Assembly (NCBI GenBank): GCA_902788035.1
Contig: CADAIL010000018.1
Span: 16,903 to 80,902 of the forward strand
Length of the DNA: 64,000 bases
Source of the DNA: an uncultured Lachnospiraceae bacterium
Lineage (GTDB): Bacteria; Bacillota; Clostridia; Lachnospirales; Lachnospiraceae
Direction of reading: 5' to 3'
Shown in pieces: positions 35,264 through 42,840 of the stretch. Below the pieces are notes generated by a model, which ran no database searches, was not told the DNA's origin, and was given only the letters and a program-made list of their open reading frames with translations. Each line of letters starts with the position of its first letter. Within the stretch, counting starts at the first letter, position 1. Made by a program: the position numbers and the translations under genes.

Positions 35264-35870
35264 TTTTTAGTGCCTTTCTCATAACTGCCACTGCACAGGG
35301 AATGCGACCGTCAGCCAATACAATCTTCACATCGGGATACCCTGCGTCCAGGAAAAATTGTTTATAACTGTTCACAGTAAACTGCCTCTTAAAATCCGCG
35401 CCGGCTTTTCCGACAGCTCCTGCAAACCCGCTTGTTTTTCCCTTGCCGTCTTTATTCATGTAGGTCGGGATGATCAGCACACCGCCGTCTTTGCAGACCC
35501 GGTTCATTTCACTCAGCGCTGTCAGCGGGTTGTCCAGCAGATGGATCACGTTTCCGGCTACGACCTTATCGAAACTGCAGTCTGCAAATGGAAGTGCAGT
35601 GATGTCAGTCTGAGTATAAGTTATGTTGCGGAAAACACGGCAATTCTTTTCAGCTTTCTTAAGCATCTTCTCAGAGAAGTCCGTTGCTGTAAGCTGTCTG
35701 CATTTCGGTGCAATAACGGCGCTCAGAAGCCCTGTTCCGCAGGCACATTCGAGCACAATATCGCAAGGATCAATCAGATTCCTTACGATTTTCTTCAGCT
35801 TCTTGTGCGTCCTCCTGTTAATGACATTGACGAAGATATCATATACACCGGCCACTTTATCCCAAAACAT
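35250..35870 (-). CDS. Class I SAM-dependent methyltransferase
   Basis: 206 residues of the UbiE/Methyltransf_11 type. Motif I is VLECACGTGLLSAVIA, motif II ATDFSEKMLKKAEKN, followed by DITALPFADCSFDKVVAGNVIHLL and an RVCKDGGVLII post-motif. The substrate cannot be told from sequence. Its ribosome site GAGGAGG lies inside the end of the 28-codon upstream ORF, so its translation is probably coupled to that ORF. Confidence 0.88.
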   Translation of the reverse strand: MFWDKVAGVYDIFVNVINRRTHKKLKKIVRNLIDPCDIVLECACGTGLLSAVIAPKCRQLTATDFSEKMLKKAEKNCRVFRNITYTQTDITALPFADCSFDKVVAGNVIHLLDNPLTALSEMNRVCKDGGVLIIPTYMNKDGKGKTSGFAGAVGKAGADFKRQFTVNSYKQFFLDAGYPDVKIVLADGRIPCAVAVMRKALKNESV

Positions 35871-35874
35871 CCTG

Positions 35875-35961
35875 TTACCTCCTCATGAATTCGGATACCA
35901 TCATCGGCGCAAGAAGCAGGACGATAGGATCATTCTTGTTTCCGTATTCATTGATAAACAT
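35875..35961 (-). pseudogene. 28-codon remnant of an alpha/beta-hydrolase, now a leader ORF
   Basis: MFINEYGNKNDPIVLLLAPMM resembles the N-terminal strand of clostridial alpha/beta-hydrolases and breaks off at EFMRR-stop. A strong AAGGAGG precedes its ATG, and its last codons contain the ribosome site of the methyltransferase. It therefore looks like a truncated gene retained as a translated leader. Too short for most gene finders. Confidence 0.55.
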
Positions 35962-35975
35962 AAGCCCTCCTTTTA

Positions 35976-35989
35976 TTAGCATGCGCTAA
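35976..35989. promoter_or_regulatory. Palindrome TTAGC-atgc-GCTAA, candidate operator
   Basis: A perfect 5-bp inverted repeat just upstream of the leader ORF ribosome site and downstream of the HTH gene. It shares the CTAAC half-site with the inverted repeat at 36275-36300 on the other side of the HTH gene. Confidence 0.4.
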
Positions 35990-36004
35990 CTTTTAGACAA
36001 AAAA

Positions 36005-36226
36005 TTACTTCCTCATATTCTCACCGACATTACCGACGGAAGAAGACTGCTTTGCTTTCACCCCCGGAGTGAGCCGCTTCGGTTTTATTGCATTCTCCGG
36101 AACAGCCCAGGCATGTCCAAAGCGTTCGCAGCCCGGTATCCTTCCTTCCAGTATATACTGATTCACCCAACGTACAGAGACGCCCCATTTATCGGCTGTC
36201 TGCTGAACTGATAGATATCCTTTCAA
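36005..36226 (-). CDS. Small helix-turn-helix (excisionase/MerR-like) protein
   Basis: 73 residues. YLSVQQTADKWGVSVRWVNQYILEGRIPGCERFGHAWAVPENA is a typical winged HTH_17/excisionase-type DNA-binding domain; the tail is Lys-rich and disordered. Start is TTG, preceded by GAGAGAGGTG. The role is unknown; such proteins are recombination directionality factors or small transcription regulators. It is the only recombination-related gene in the island, and no integrase is present. Confidence 0.8.
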   Translation of the reverse strand: MKGYLSVQQTADKWGVSVRWVNQYILEGRIPGCERFGHAWAVPENAIKPKRLTPGVKAKQSSSVGNVGENMRK

Positions 36227-36274
36227 TCTGCACCTCTCTCTGATATAAAGTCTGCGAATAAACCATGACGAAAA

Positions 36275-36300
36275 AGCAAGTTAGTATTGCCTAACCTGCT
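36275..36300. promoter_or_regulatory. Inverted repeat upstream of the HTH gene, candidate operator
   Basis: AGCAAGTTAG-tattgc-CTAACCTGCT, 9 of 10 positions paired, 49 bp upstream of the HTH start. It suits autoregulation by a dimeric DNA-binding protein. Confidence 0.45.
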
Positions 36301-36789
36301 TTTAATTATATTCCGCGATGGGAAGGAAATCAAGAGGGAAACAGCTTACAAAGTACGTGAAGTGAATGGCTGAAGTGAATGAATGCCGAATTGAACAATG
36401 ATGACCGTCGCCAGTGCTCAGAAAAAAGTGCAACTGACAGGGGTAATTACTCCCTATCAATTACACTTTTATGGTACTATGGGGCTGTCGCAACAGAGGT
36501 TGTGGCAACCTTCGCTAATCGATGAAAATCCTGCCTCATGGCCGGATTTTTCTTATTTTTGCTTTGCCTTCGGGAAATTATCTGGTTTAAACCTTGTAAT
36601 CAAAAAGTCAGCAGTCGATCTTGCAAAATAACACACATGTGCAGTGCTGCATAAGGGTCAAATCAAAGCGCATAGGCAGTCTCACTGATTCGTTTTTTGA
36701 TAAATCAGCTTAACATGCTATAAAATTTACAGCTAAGAAGCAGTCGCCTTTATTGCGTTTGATGTTCGATGACCGTATGGTTTATTTAT

Positions 36790-37112
36790 ATCAGATTCCA
36801 GCCTTCAGTCGATAAAAGGTCATTTCACAGCTAGCAACTGCCCTCAAAATCACCCGGGCAGTCATGAAGCGCCGTTTTGACCATAGATGACTGGGAGCCA
36901 GCTTTCTTGCATTCAGTGGATGAGAGTTGATTTCACAAAAAGCTACTGCCCTCTATACCACCCGGACAGTCATGAAGCGCCGTTTTGACCATAGATGACT
37001 GGGAGCCAGCTTTCTTGCATTCAGTGGATGAGAGTTGATTTCACAAAAAGCTACTGCCTTCTATACCACCCGGGCAGTCATGAAGCGGCGGTTTGAACTT
37101 TGATGACCGCCA
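36790..37112 (+). repeat. Three tandem units of a 108-bp repeat
   Basis: ATGACTGGGAGCCAGCTTTC occurs at 36887 and 36995, an exact 108-bp period; a diverged unit precedes it and a partial one follows. Each unit holds a stem-loop CAGTCAT / ATGACTG around GAAGCGCCGTTTTGACC. With 36350-36415 (degenerate copy) it fills most of the 1.26-kb gene-free stretch 36227-37487. I see no coding sequence in the rest of that stretch, which is AT-rich with a possible hairpin at 37128-37153. Confidence 0.8.
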
Positions 37113-37185
37113 CCTCTCAACAAAAAAGCTGCCGCATAGTGCGACAGCCAAAAAACGCAAAAAAAGAAGCGCGAGATGGGGCGCC

Positions 37186-37309
37186 GCGTGCCAGTGGCAC
37201 GCGTTTTACCCGCAGGGCACGTAGGGCGCCGACCGGAGCGGAGCAGGGCGCTGGGCGCCAGTGGCGCCCGTGTAGCGCCAACCCGCGAGCGGGCCCGATC
37301 CCCGTTCCT
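37186..37309 (+). repeat. GC-rich hairpin array, third cluster
   Basis: GCGTGCC-AGT-GGCACGC and GGGCGCC-AGT-GGCGCCC units with the same spacers as in the first two clusters, ending in AACCCGCGAGCGGG and CCGATCCCCGTTCCT directly before tRNA-like copy 2. Confidence 0.7.
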
Positions 37310-37328
37310 AAAATTGCGCAAAAAAAGA

Positions 37329-37400
37329 AGCGCGAGACGGGGATCGAACCCGCGACCCCCACCTTGGCAAGGTGGTGCTCCACCGCTGAGCCAGACATGT
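37329..37400 (-). tRNA. tRNA-Gly(GCC)-like sequence, truncated (probable pseudo-tRNA), copy 2
   Basis: Identical to copy 1 through the D, anticodon and T arms and the 3' acceptor strand. The 5' acceptor strand reads ACATGTC instead of GCGCGAG. The surrounding 113 bp (37281-37393) match 34131-34243 with one difference. Confidence 0.7.
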
Positions 37401-37487
37401 GTCAAACGTCTTTCTAAAGTTTTTCGATTTGTCCTTATTTTTTGTATTGTATATACAGATTTACAAATTTAACGACTTCTCGCCCGA

Positions 37488-38246
37488 TCACTCCGCCTTT
37501 ATCAGGGCTGACAGGACATACTGGCTGCTCCTGAAATTCTTCTGGCTGATATTCTCAAGACGGATCAGGTCGACGTCGAGCCACTGCTCCTCCGCCGTCA
37601 CGAGGACATGGGCGAACAGACACCCGAAACTGAACTCATCCCACTTGCCGAACCGGTCAATATCCCGCTTCTTGGAGAAGAAATGAATCCTGCTCTTCAT
37701 GATCACGAACCGCCACGGCTGTGAATTCATTGCAGAAGGAGCAAGGCGTGCGGCCTCCATGACATCCTGTGTCCATTGGCGCGGCTCCTCCTTGAAAATA
37801 CACAGCTCGTGCATAGGTATTCTCTTCGCTTCGGTCGCGCGGCGCGTCAGCGCGCCGGCACTCTTTCCGAATGCCATGACAATGACAGGTTCAAGGTCAT
37901 CGCGTTTCTGTCTGTAGCTTACACCTCCGAGGAAACAGCTACCGAGCCCCAGCGTAAGCATGTAGAGGCTGAGCTGCTCCATAATACAGCCCGCATTCAT
38001 CATAAAGCGGTCTTTCTTCTCGGAATATATAGTCAAATAATACGGCGCACGCACTCCGAAAAATCCTTTTGGCGCATGCTTTCCATCTGTGTTGTCGGTA
38101 ATGCCGATTTCTGTCCGAATACCCGGAAACAACGAGGGCGCCTCCTCATAAAATGCGCCGATCGCGGCAAGCTTGGAAGCTTCCACCGGCTCCATCAGAT
38201 ATTTCCGTGTCGATTTTCTCTGGAAAATAGCTTCATATAGATTCAT
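37488..38246 (-). CDS. Nitroreductase family protein (TM1586-like)
   Basis: 252 residues from the ATG of MNLYEAIFQRKSTRKY, which is the usual FMN-binding opening; an upstream TTG in frame is less likely. APSAMNSQPWRFVI is the classic nitroreductase motif. The protein has the pseudo-two-half layout of TM1586-like nitroreductases, with LYMLTLGLGSCFLGGV in the first half. Expected to be an FMN- and NAD(P)H-dependent oxidoreductase of unknown substrate. No clear ribosome site is seen. Confidence 0.85.
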   Translation of the reverse strand: MNLYEAIFQRKSTRKYLMEPVEASKLAAIGAFYEEAPSLFPGIRTEIGITDNTDGKHAPKGFFGVRAPYYLTIYSEKKDRFMMNAGCIMEQLSLYMLTLGLGSCFLGGVSYRQKRDDLEPVIVMAFGKSAGALTRRATEAKRIPMHELCIFKEEPRQWTQDVMEAARLAPSAMNSQPWRFVIMKSRIHFFSKKRDIDRFGKWDEFSFGCLFAHVLVTAEEQWLDVDLIRLENISQKNFRSSQYVLSALIKAE

Positions 38247-38353
38247 GCGAATAAGTTTACCGCAAGTTTTGGCGAATTTCAACCTAACATTTGCATTTTG
38301 GTCATTTCTACCATTTCTTCATCGGATTAACGGGGTAAAGTGCAGATTTTTAT

Positions 38354-38381
38354 TTGACATCAGAATTCTGAGGACTATAAT
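38354..38381 (+). promoter_or_regulatory. Strong SigA promoter of ilvE
   Basis: TTGACA, a 16-base spacer, TATAAT. The spacer contains the 12-bp palindrome TCAGAATTCTGA, a possible operator. The leader to the ilvE start is about 95 nt. Confidence 0.75.
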
Positions 38382-38449
38382 GGTAAATGTTTATATTTAT
38401 TGTTTAATTAATCCGCTCTCACAATTCTCTGCGGATATTAAAGCAAAAC

Positions 38450-38464
38450 TATTTTATGAAAAAT
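38450..38464 (+). promoter_or_regulatory. Candidate CodY box in the ilvE leader
   Basis: TATTTTATGAAAAAT matches the CodY consensus AATTTTCWGAAAATT at 12 of 15 positions. It sits just before the ilvE ribosome site and downstream of the promoter, a good position for a roadblock repressor. codY itself is at 49784-50569. Confidence 0.5.
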
Positions 38465-38480
38465 TGATGGGAGGTAGACA

Positions 38481-39503
38481 ATGGCAAAGCAGAATATTGA
38501 CTGGGGCAGTCTCGGCTTCGGTTACATTGCTACAGACAAGCGTTATGTTTCAAACTTCAAGAATGGTGCATGGGATGAAGGCGGTCTCATCGACGATCCG
38601 ATGGTACAGATCACCGAGTGCGCAGGCGTTCTCCAGTATTCCCAGTCCGTATTCGAAGGACTGAAGGCATATGAGACAGAGGACGGCCACATCGTATGCT
38701 TCCGCCCGGACCTCAACGCATCCCGCATGGCTGACTCCGCAAGACGCCTTGAGATGCCGCCGTTCCCGGAAGACCGCTTCGTGGAAGCAGTCAAAGAAGT
38801 TGTAGCTGCAAATGAATCCTGGGTCCCGCCCTACGGCTCCGGCGCTACACTGTATCTTCGCCCGTATATGTTCGGTTCTGACGCTGTCATCGGCGTCAAG
38901 CCTTCAAATGAATATCAGTTCCGTATCTTCTGCACACCGGTTGGCCCGTACTTCAAGGGCGGCGCAAAGCCGATCACGATCAAGATCGCTGACTTCGACC
39001 GTGCAGCACCACGCGGAACAGGCCACATCAAGGCTGGTCTTAACTACGCTATGAGCCTTCATGCAATCGTTCAGGCACACAATCAGGGATTTGCCGAGAA
39101 CCTGTATCCGGATTCAAAGACACGCACAAAGGTCGAGGAGACCGGCGGCGCCAACATCATCTTCATCAAGGGCAAAAAGTTCGTCACAGTAGGTTCCCCG
39201 ACGATCCTTCCGTCCATCACAAGACGCTCTCTTGAGTATGTTGCAGAGCATTATCTCGGCCTCGAAGTCGAGGAGCGCGATGTTCCGCTCACAGAGCTCG
39301 GCGAGTTCGATGAGTGCGGTCTCTGTGGCACAGCTGCAGTCATCTCCCCGGTCGGCAAGATCGTGGACGGCGACAAAGTCATCGCATTCCCGTCCGGCAT
39401 GGAGAAAATGGGCCCGACGATCCAGAAGCTGTACGATACACTTACAGGCATCCAGATGGGCCGCATCGAGGCACCGGAAGGCTGGATCTGCAGAATCAAA
39501 TAA
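38481..39503 (+). CDS. ilvE: Branched-chain amino acid aminotransferase
   Basis: 340 residues of the PLP fold-type IV class. GYIATDKRYVSNF is the N-terminal region, RPYMFGSDAVIGVKPSNEY follows, the PLP lysine region is GTGHIKAGLNYAMSLHA, and EERDVPLTELGEFDECGLCGTAAVISPVG holds the C-terminal phosphate-binding turn. It interconverts valine, leucine and isoleucine with their 2-oxo acids. GGGAGG precedes the ATG. Promoter and CodY-like box suggest nutritional control. Confidence 0.96.
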   Translation: MAKQNIDWGSLGFGYIATDKRYVSNFKNGAWDEGGLIDDPMVQITECAGVLQYSQSVFEGLKAYETEDGHIVCFRPDLNASRMADSARRLEMPPFPEDRFVEAVKEVVAANESWVPPYGSGATLYLRPYMFGSDAVIGVKPSNEYQFRIFCTPVGPYFKGGAKPITIKIADFDRAAPRGTGHIKAGLNYAMSLHAIVQAHNQGFAENLYPDSKTRTKVEETGGANIIFIKGKKFVTVGSPTILPSITRRSLEYVAEHYLGLEVEERDVPLTELGEFDECGLCGTAAVISPVGKIVDGDKVIAFPSGMEKMGPTIQKLYDTLTGIQMGRIEAPEGWICRIK

Positions 39504-39520
39504 TAAAAATGCATTTTTTA

Positions 39521-39545
39521 AGGGATTGCCGAATCGGCAATCCCT
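39521..39545 (+). terminator. ilvE Rho-independent terminator
   Basis: AGGGATTGCCG-aat-CGGCAATCCCT followed by TTTTTTT. Confidence 0.92.
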
Positions 39546-39561
39546 TTTTTTACGAAAACTA

Positions 39562-39813
39562 TCACTGCATCGGATTCATAGATGTTATAAGTCCTCTGAC
39601 CTCGGCAAGATCATTGATATCCTCCTGCGTCAGCTTCAGATTATAATGGAACGTCTTGCCGTTCGGGTCCGTCACCTTGATATCAATGATGGTGCCCTCT
39701 CCGATTGCCTGTGCCCGTACCGTTCGAAAGAACGGGACAAGCTTCGGATGAGCCGCGCAGAACCGATCCCAGATGCCCTTAATTTTAAACATATCCATTG
39801 GATTTACTGCCAT
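39562..39813 (-). CDS. Conserved small hypothetical protein
   Basis: 83 residues with a GAAGGAG site 6 bases before the ATG. Sequence is compact and predicted alpha/beta (FKIKGIWDRFCAAHPKLVPFF; GTIIDIKVTDPNGKTFHYNLKL), with no signal peptide. I do not recognise a family. It starts 15 bp after the aldolase-like gene on the same strand, so the two are probably co-transcribed. Confidence 0.75.
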   Translation of the reverse strand: MAVNPMDMFKIKGIWDRFCAAHPKLVPFFRTVRAQAIGEGTIIDIKVTDPNGKTFHYNLKLTQEDINDLAEVRGLITSMNPMQ

Positions 39814-39828
39814 ACATTTCTCCTTCGT

Positions 39829-40665
39829 TTACTTGCCGTTCCGAAACAGGCGGATCTTCTCCAGCGCCTGCACCTTCATCGAGTACACTTCATACTGAAT
39901 GATCTCCGGCATCTGATTGAAGCCGCTGTTGATTGCAAATATAGCCCCCTGGCCGCCCGCGATATTCAGATCCGTGAAAATGTTGATCTTGCTGATCCCA
40001 TTGTCAATCGCTTTCCTGAAATGATTCTCCGAGAGTCCGGATCCTCCGTGCAGGGTGAGCGGCAGCTGTGTCGCCTCGGAAATTGCCCGGATCCTGTCGA
40101 AATCGACTTTCGGTGTGAACGTATACTGACCCTGGGCAGTGCCGACGGCAATCGCAAGCGCGTCAACTCCCGTCATCTCTACATAGCGCTTTGCCTGGTC
40201 CGGCGTCGTGTGGTAATCCTTCTTCTCCTCCTCGGAGAGATTAATTGCCTCGGGCACATGTCCGAGCTCAGCCTCCACACTCGCACCGTAGGCATGCGCT
40301 ACCCGCACCAGCTCCGCCACCTTCTCCGCATTCTCCTCCATGGAGAGCTCAGAGCAGTCATAATTCACGGATGTAAACCCCAGCTTCATGGCTTCAATGC
40401 ATTTTTCAAATGTTCTTCCCCTGTCAAAATGGACAGCCACATCTACCCTGGCTTTTTTTGCCATTGCGACTGAAAACGCCGCAAATTCGTCGATTGGGCA
40501 TATATCAAGCTGCCTCTCTTCTATTCCAAGGATGACCGGCGCACCGGCCTCCTCCGCAGCCCTTATGACCGCGCGGGCCATCTCCACATTCAGTGTGTTG
40601 AAGTGCCCGACTGCATAGTGCTGCTCTCTGGCAGGTTCAAGTATCTCCTTCAGGTTTACCAGCAT
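39829..40665 (-). CDS. Class II fructose-bisphosphate aldolase homologue lacking two zinc ligands
   Basis: 278 residues from MLVNLKEILEPA, with AAAGGAGG ideally placed; the longer form has no ribosome site. It aligns with FbaA/GatY-type aldolases: GHFNTLNVEMARAV, the core Asp in VHFDRG, EAELGHVPE, LTLHGGSGLSE and KINIFTDLN. Two of three zinc histidines are replaced: HLDHG is HFDRG (His to Arg), and the usual GT(A/S)HG is GTAQG (His to Gln). Only the His of LHGGSG remains. Zn-dependent aldol cleavage is therefore doubtful; it may use a different chemistry or be regulatory. Confidence 0.85.
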   Translation of the reverse strand: MLVNLKEILEPAREQHYAVGHFNTLNVEMARAVIRAAEEAGAPVILGIEERQLDICPIDEFAAFSVAMAKKARVDVAVHFDRGRTFEKCIEAMKLGFTSVNYDCSELSMEENAEKVAELVRVAHAYGASVEAELGHVPEAINLSEEEKKDYHTTPDQAKRYVEMTGVDALAIAVGTAQGQYTFTPKVDFDRIRAISEATQLPLTLHGGSGLSENHFRKAIDNGISKINIFTDLNIAGGQGAIFAINSGFNQMPEIIQYEVYSMKVQALEKIRLFRNGK

Positions 40666-40716
40666 AAAAGCACCTCCTTTTGTCTTCATTCTGCACCTGT
40701 CAATATTTATAAGGTA

Positions 40717-40725
40717 ATTATAGCA
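40717..40725 (-). promoter_or_regulatory. Extended -10 promoter of the aldolase-like gene
   Basis: The minus strand reads TGCTATAAT about 50 bp before the start codon; no convincing -35 hexamer. The rest of 40740-40929 shows no feature. Confidence 0.45.
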
Positions 40726-40929
40726 TGAATTCAGACAATTATACAGAAGAATTCAAGGCACGTATGCGGTACTTAGCGCGGGATTCGAGGCGGTTCCGGC
40801 TGAAATAAAGCAGCTGCCACATCCGTCGGTGCCGCCACTTCATATAACGGACAATTAAAATCAAGTCCGCAGGATAAGTGGTGCAGCGTCAAATGCAGCA
40901 GCCGCATATATTTTGATAATACGATTTAA

Positions 40930-42108
40930 TTAATGATGGAACAGACGGATACCTGTGAAGGCCATAGCCATGCCGTACTTATCGCAGCACTCGATGACAG
41001 CGTCGTCTCTGATCGATCCGCCCGGCTCGGCGATGTACTTGACGCCGCTCTTCTTCGCGCGCTCGATGTTATCGGAGAACGGGAAGAAAGCGTCGGATCC
41101 GAGAGCGATATCATGAGCCTGATCGAGCCATGCGCGCTTCTCTTCCGGTGTGAAGACTTCCGGCTTCACCTTGAAGATCTTCTGCCATGCGCCGTCAGCC
41201 AGAACATCCATATACTCCTCACCGATGTAAACGTCGATCGCGTTGTCGCGGTCAGCACGGCGAATATCGTCGACGAACGGAAGCTCGAGTACCTTCGGGC
41301 ACTGGCGGAGCAGCCAGTTGTCAGCCTTGTTGCCTGCGAGACGTACGCAGTGGACGCGGGACTGCTGTCCTGCACCGACACCGATCGCCTGACCGTCATA
41401 TGCGTAGCATACAGAGTTGGACTGTGTATACTTCAGAGTGATCAGGGAGATCACAAGGTCACGCTTTGCGGATTCCGGGAGATCTTTGTTGGCGGTGACT
41501 ACATTTGCAAGAATGTCATTGTTGATGACCAGCTCGTTGCGTCCCTGCTCAAATGTGATACCGAAAACATCCTTGTGCTCAAGCGGTTCCGGTACATATT
41601 CCGGATCAATCTTGATTACGTTGTAGTTTCCGTTCCTCTTGGAGCGGAGGATCTCAAGAGCTTCCTCTGTATAGCCGGGAGCGATGACGCCGTCGGAGAC
41701 CTCACGCTTGATGATCTTTGCTGTGGAAGCATCACATACGTCGGACAGAGAGATGAAATCGCCGAAGGAACTCATACGGTCAGCGCCGCGTGCTCTTGCG
41801 TACGCGCATGCGAGCGGGGAGAGCTCTTCCATATCATCTACAAAGTAAATCTTCTTCAGGACATCGCTGAGCGGAAGGCCTACAGCTGCGCCTGCCGGGG
41901 AAACGTGCTTGAAGGATGTTGCTGCCGGAAGACCTGTCGCCGCCTTGAGGTCGCGGACCAGCTGCCAGCCGTTGAGGGCATCCATGAAATTGATGTAGCC
42001 CGGGCGGCCGCTCAGAACTTCGATCGGAAGATCGGAGCCATTATTTACAAAAATCTTAGACGGTTTCTGGTTCGGGTTGCATCCATATTTCAGTTCTAAT
42101 TCTTTCAT
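40930..42108 (-). CDS. purH: Stand-alone AICAR formyltransferase (PurH-type)
   Basis: 392 residues covering only the AICAR transformylase part of PurH: KYGCNPNQKPS, FKHVSPAGAAVG (catalytic Lys-His), KYTQSNSVCYAYDGQAIGVGAGQQSRVHC and SDAFFPFSDNIERA. The N-terminal IMP cyclohydrolase half found in standard bifunctional PurH is absent. Its activity is supplied by the PurO-type gene directly upstream, 18 bp away. The ATG is preferred over a TTG two codons upstream; AAGGAGA lies before both. Confidence 0.93.
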   Translation of the reverse strand: MKELELKYGCNPNQKPSKIFVNNGSDLPIEVLSGRPGYINFMDALNGWQLVRDLKAATGLPAATSFKHVSPAGAAVGLPLSDVLKKIYFVDDMEELSPLACAYARARGADRMSSFGDFISLSDVCDASTAKIIKREVSDGVIAPGYTEEALEILRSKRNGNYNVIKIDPEYVPEPLEHKDVFGITFEQGRNELVINNDILANVVTANKDLPESAKRDLVISLITLKYTQSNSVCYAYDGQAIGVGAGQQSRVHCVRLAGNKADNWLLRQCPKVLELPFVDDIRRADRDNAIDVYIGEEYMDVLADGAWQKIFKVKPEVFTPEEKRAWLDQAHDIALGSDAFFPFSDNIERAKKSGVKYIAEPGGSIRDDAVIECCDKYGMAMAFTGIRLFHH

Positions 42109-42126
42109 TGCCAATTGTTCTCCTTA

Positions 42127-42840
42127 TTACTGATTCTTGTTGACGATCTTTGTCTCGTACTTGCCGGTTGCGATGTCGATGTAGCGGACGAACAGAGAGA
42201 CCTTGTTGTCCTCGTTGAGGTTGGTCCAGATGATGTCTGTCAGCTCATCAATGTCGTTCGGAAGCTCTACCGGGATCGGCTCGCCCTCGAAGCTCGGGAT
42301 CGGGCTGCCGTCATCGATGTAAGTGCTGATGAAATGTCCCTGACCTGCCAGAGCCGGTGAGTAGCTGTATGTGAAACGGTGATCGCTGTCCGGATTTCCG
42401 TCCGCGCTCTTTAAGATTGAAAGAGCATAATTGAAGGAACCGTCCTTTAAGCGGATAACACCAGAGATTCTCGGCGTCCAGTTCGGACCGTCCGGCTCAT
42501 ATCTGCGTGTCCGAAGACTCTGTTCAAATGTGAACTGCTTGTCCATGCCCTCATAGATCGTGTCGGTCTGATCGCCGTTAGAAACGATCGTCTTCGATCC
42601 GAGAACTCTGACCGGTGCGTAGATGATGAGACTCGGGTCTTCCATCTTAGATTCGTCAAATGCCTGCGTGCGGATTCCCTCTCCGTCTGCCACGAAGATA
42701 CGGTTGCGGGAGTTGGCGCTCCTGCCCATGATAAAGTAGGCAGCTACTGCGCTTTTACCGTCAGCGCTCCTGCCGAGCACGATGCCGCGACCGGGATATG
42801 TCTTTGACGCCAGAAGCTCTCCAAGATTCTGAATTTTCAT
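42127..42840 (-). CDS. purO: IMP cyclohydrolase, PurO type
   Basis: 237 residues. MKIQNLGELLASKTYPGRGIVLGRSADGKSAVAAYFIMGRSANSRNR is the N-terminal hydrolase-like sequence of the PurO family (COG3363), first known from archaea and also found in Clostridia. It closes FAICAR to IMP, the last step of de novo purine synthesis. Operon with the formyltransferase-only purH gives the full PurH activity in two proteins. A GAGGAGG site precedes the ATG, and a long structured leader lies upstream. Confidence 0.88.
   Translation of the reverse strand: MKIQNLGELLASKTYPGRGIVLGRSADGKSAVAAYFIMGRSANSRNRIFVADGEGIRTQAFDESKMEDPSLIIYAPVRVLGSKTIVSNGDQTDTIYEGMDKQFTFEQSLRTRRYEPDGPNWTPRISGVIRLKDGSFNYALSILKSADGNPDSDHRFTYSYSPALAGQGHFISTYIDDGSPIPSFEGEPIPVELPNDIDELTDIIWTNLNEDNKVSLFVRYIDIATGKYETKIVNKNQ

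Noticed and set aside
36398..36631. 77-codon plus-strand open frame
   Set aside because: It lies in AT-rich repeat-derived DNA, has no ribosome site and no similarity that I can recognise.
36790..37112. CRISPR array
   Set aside because: The 108-bp units are near-identical throughout with no unique spacers, and no cas genes are present. The 53-bp and 35-bp arrays also lack spacers.
40933..42099. 388-codon open frame opposite purH
   Set aside because: Shadow of the purH coding strand; purH residues are fully consistent with the family.
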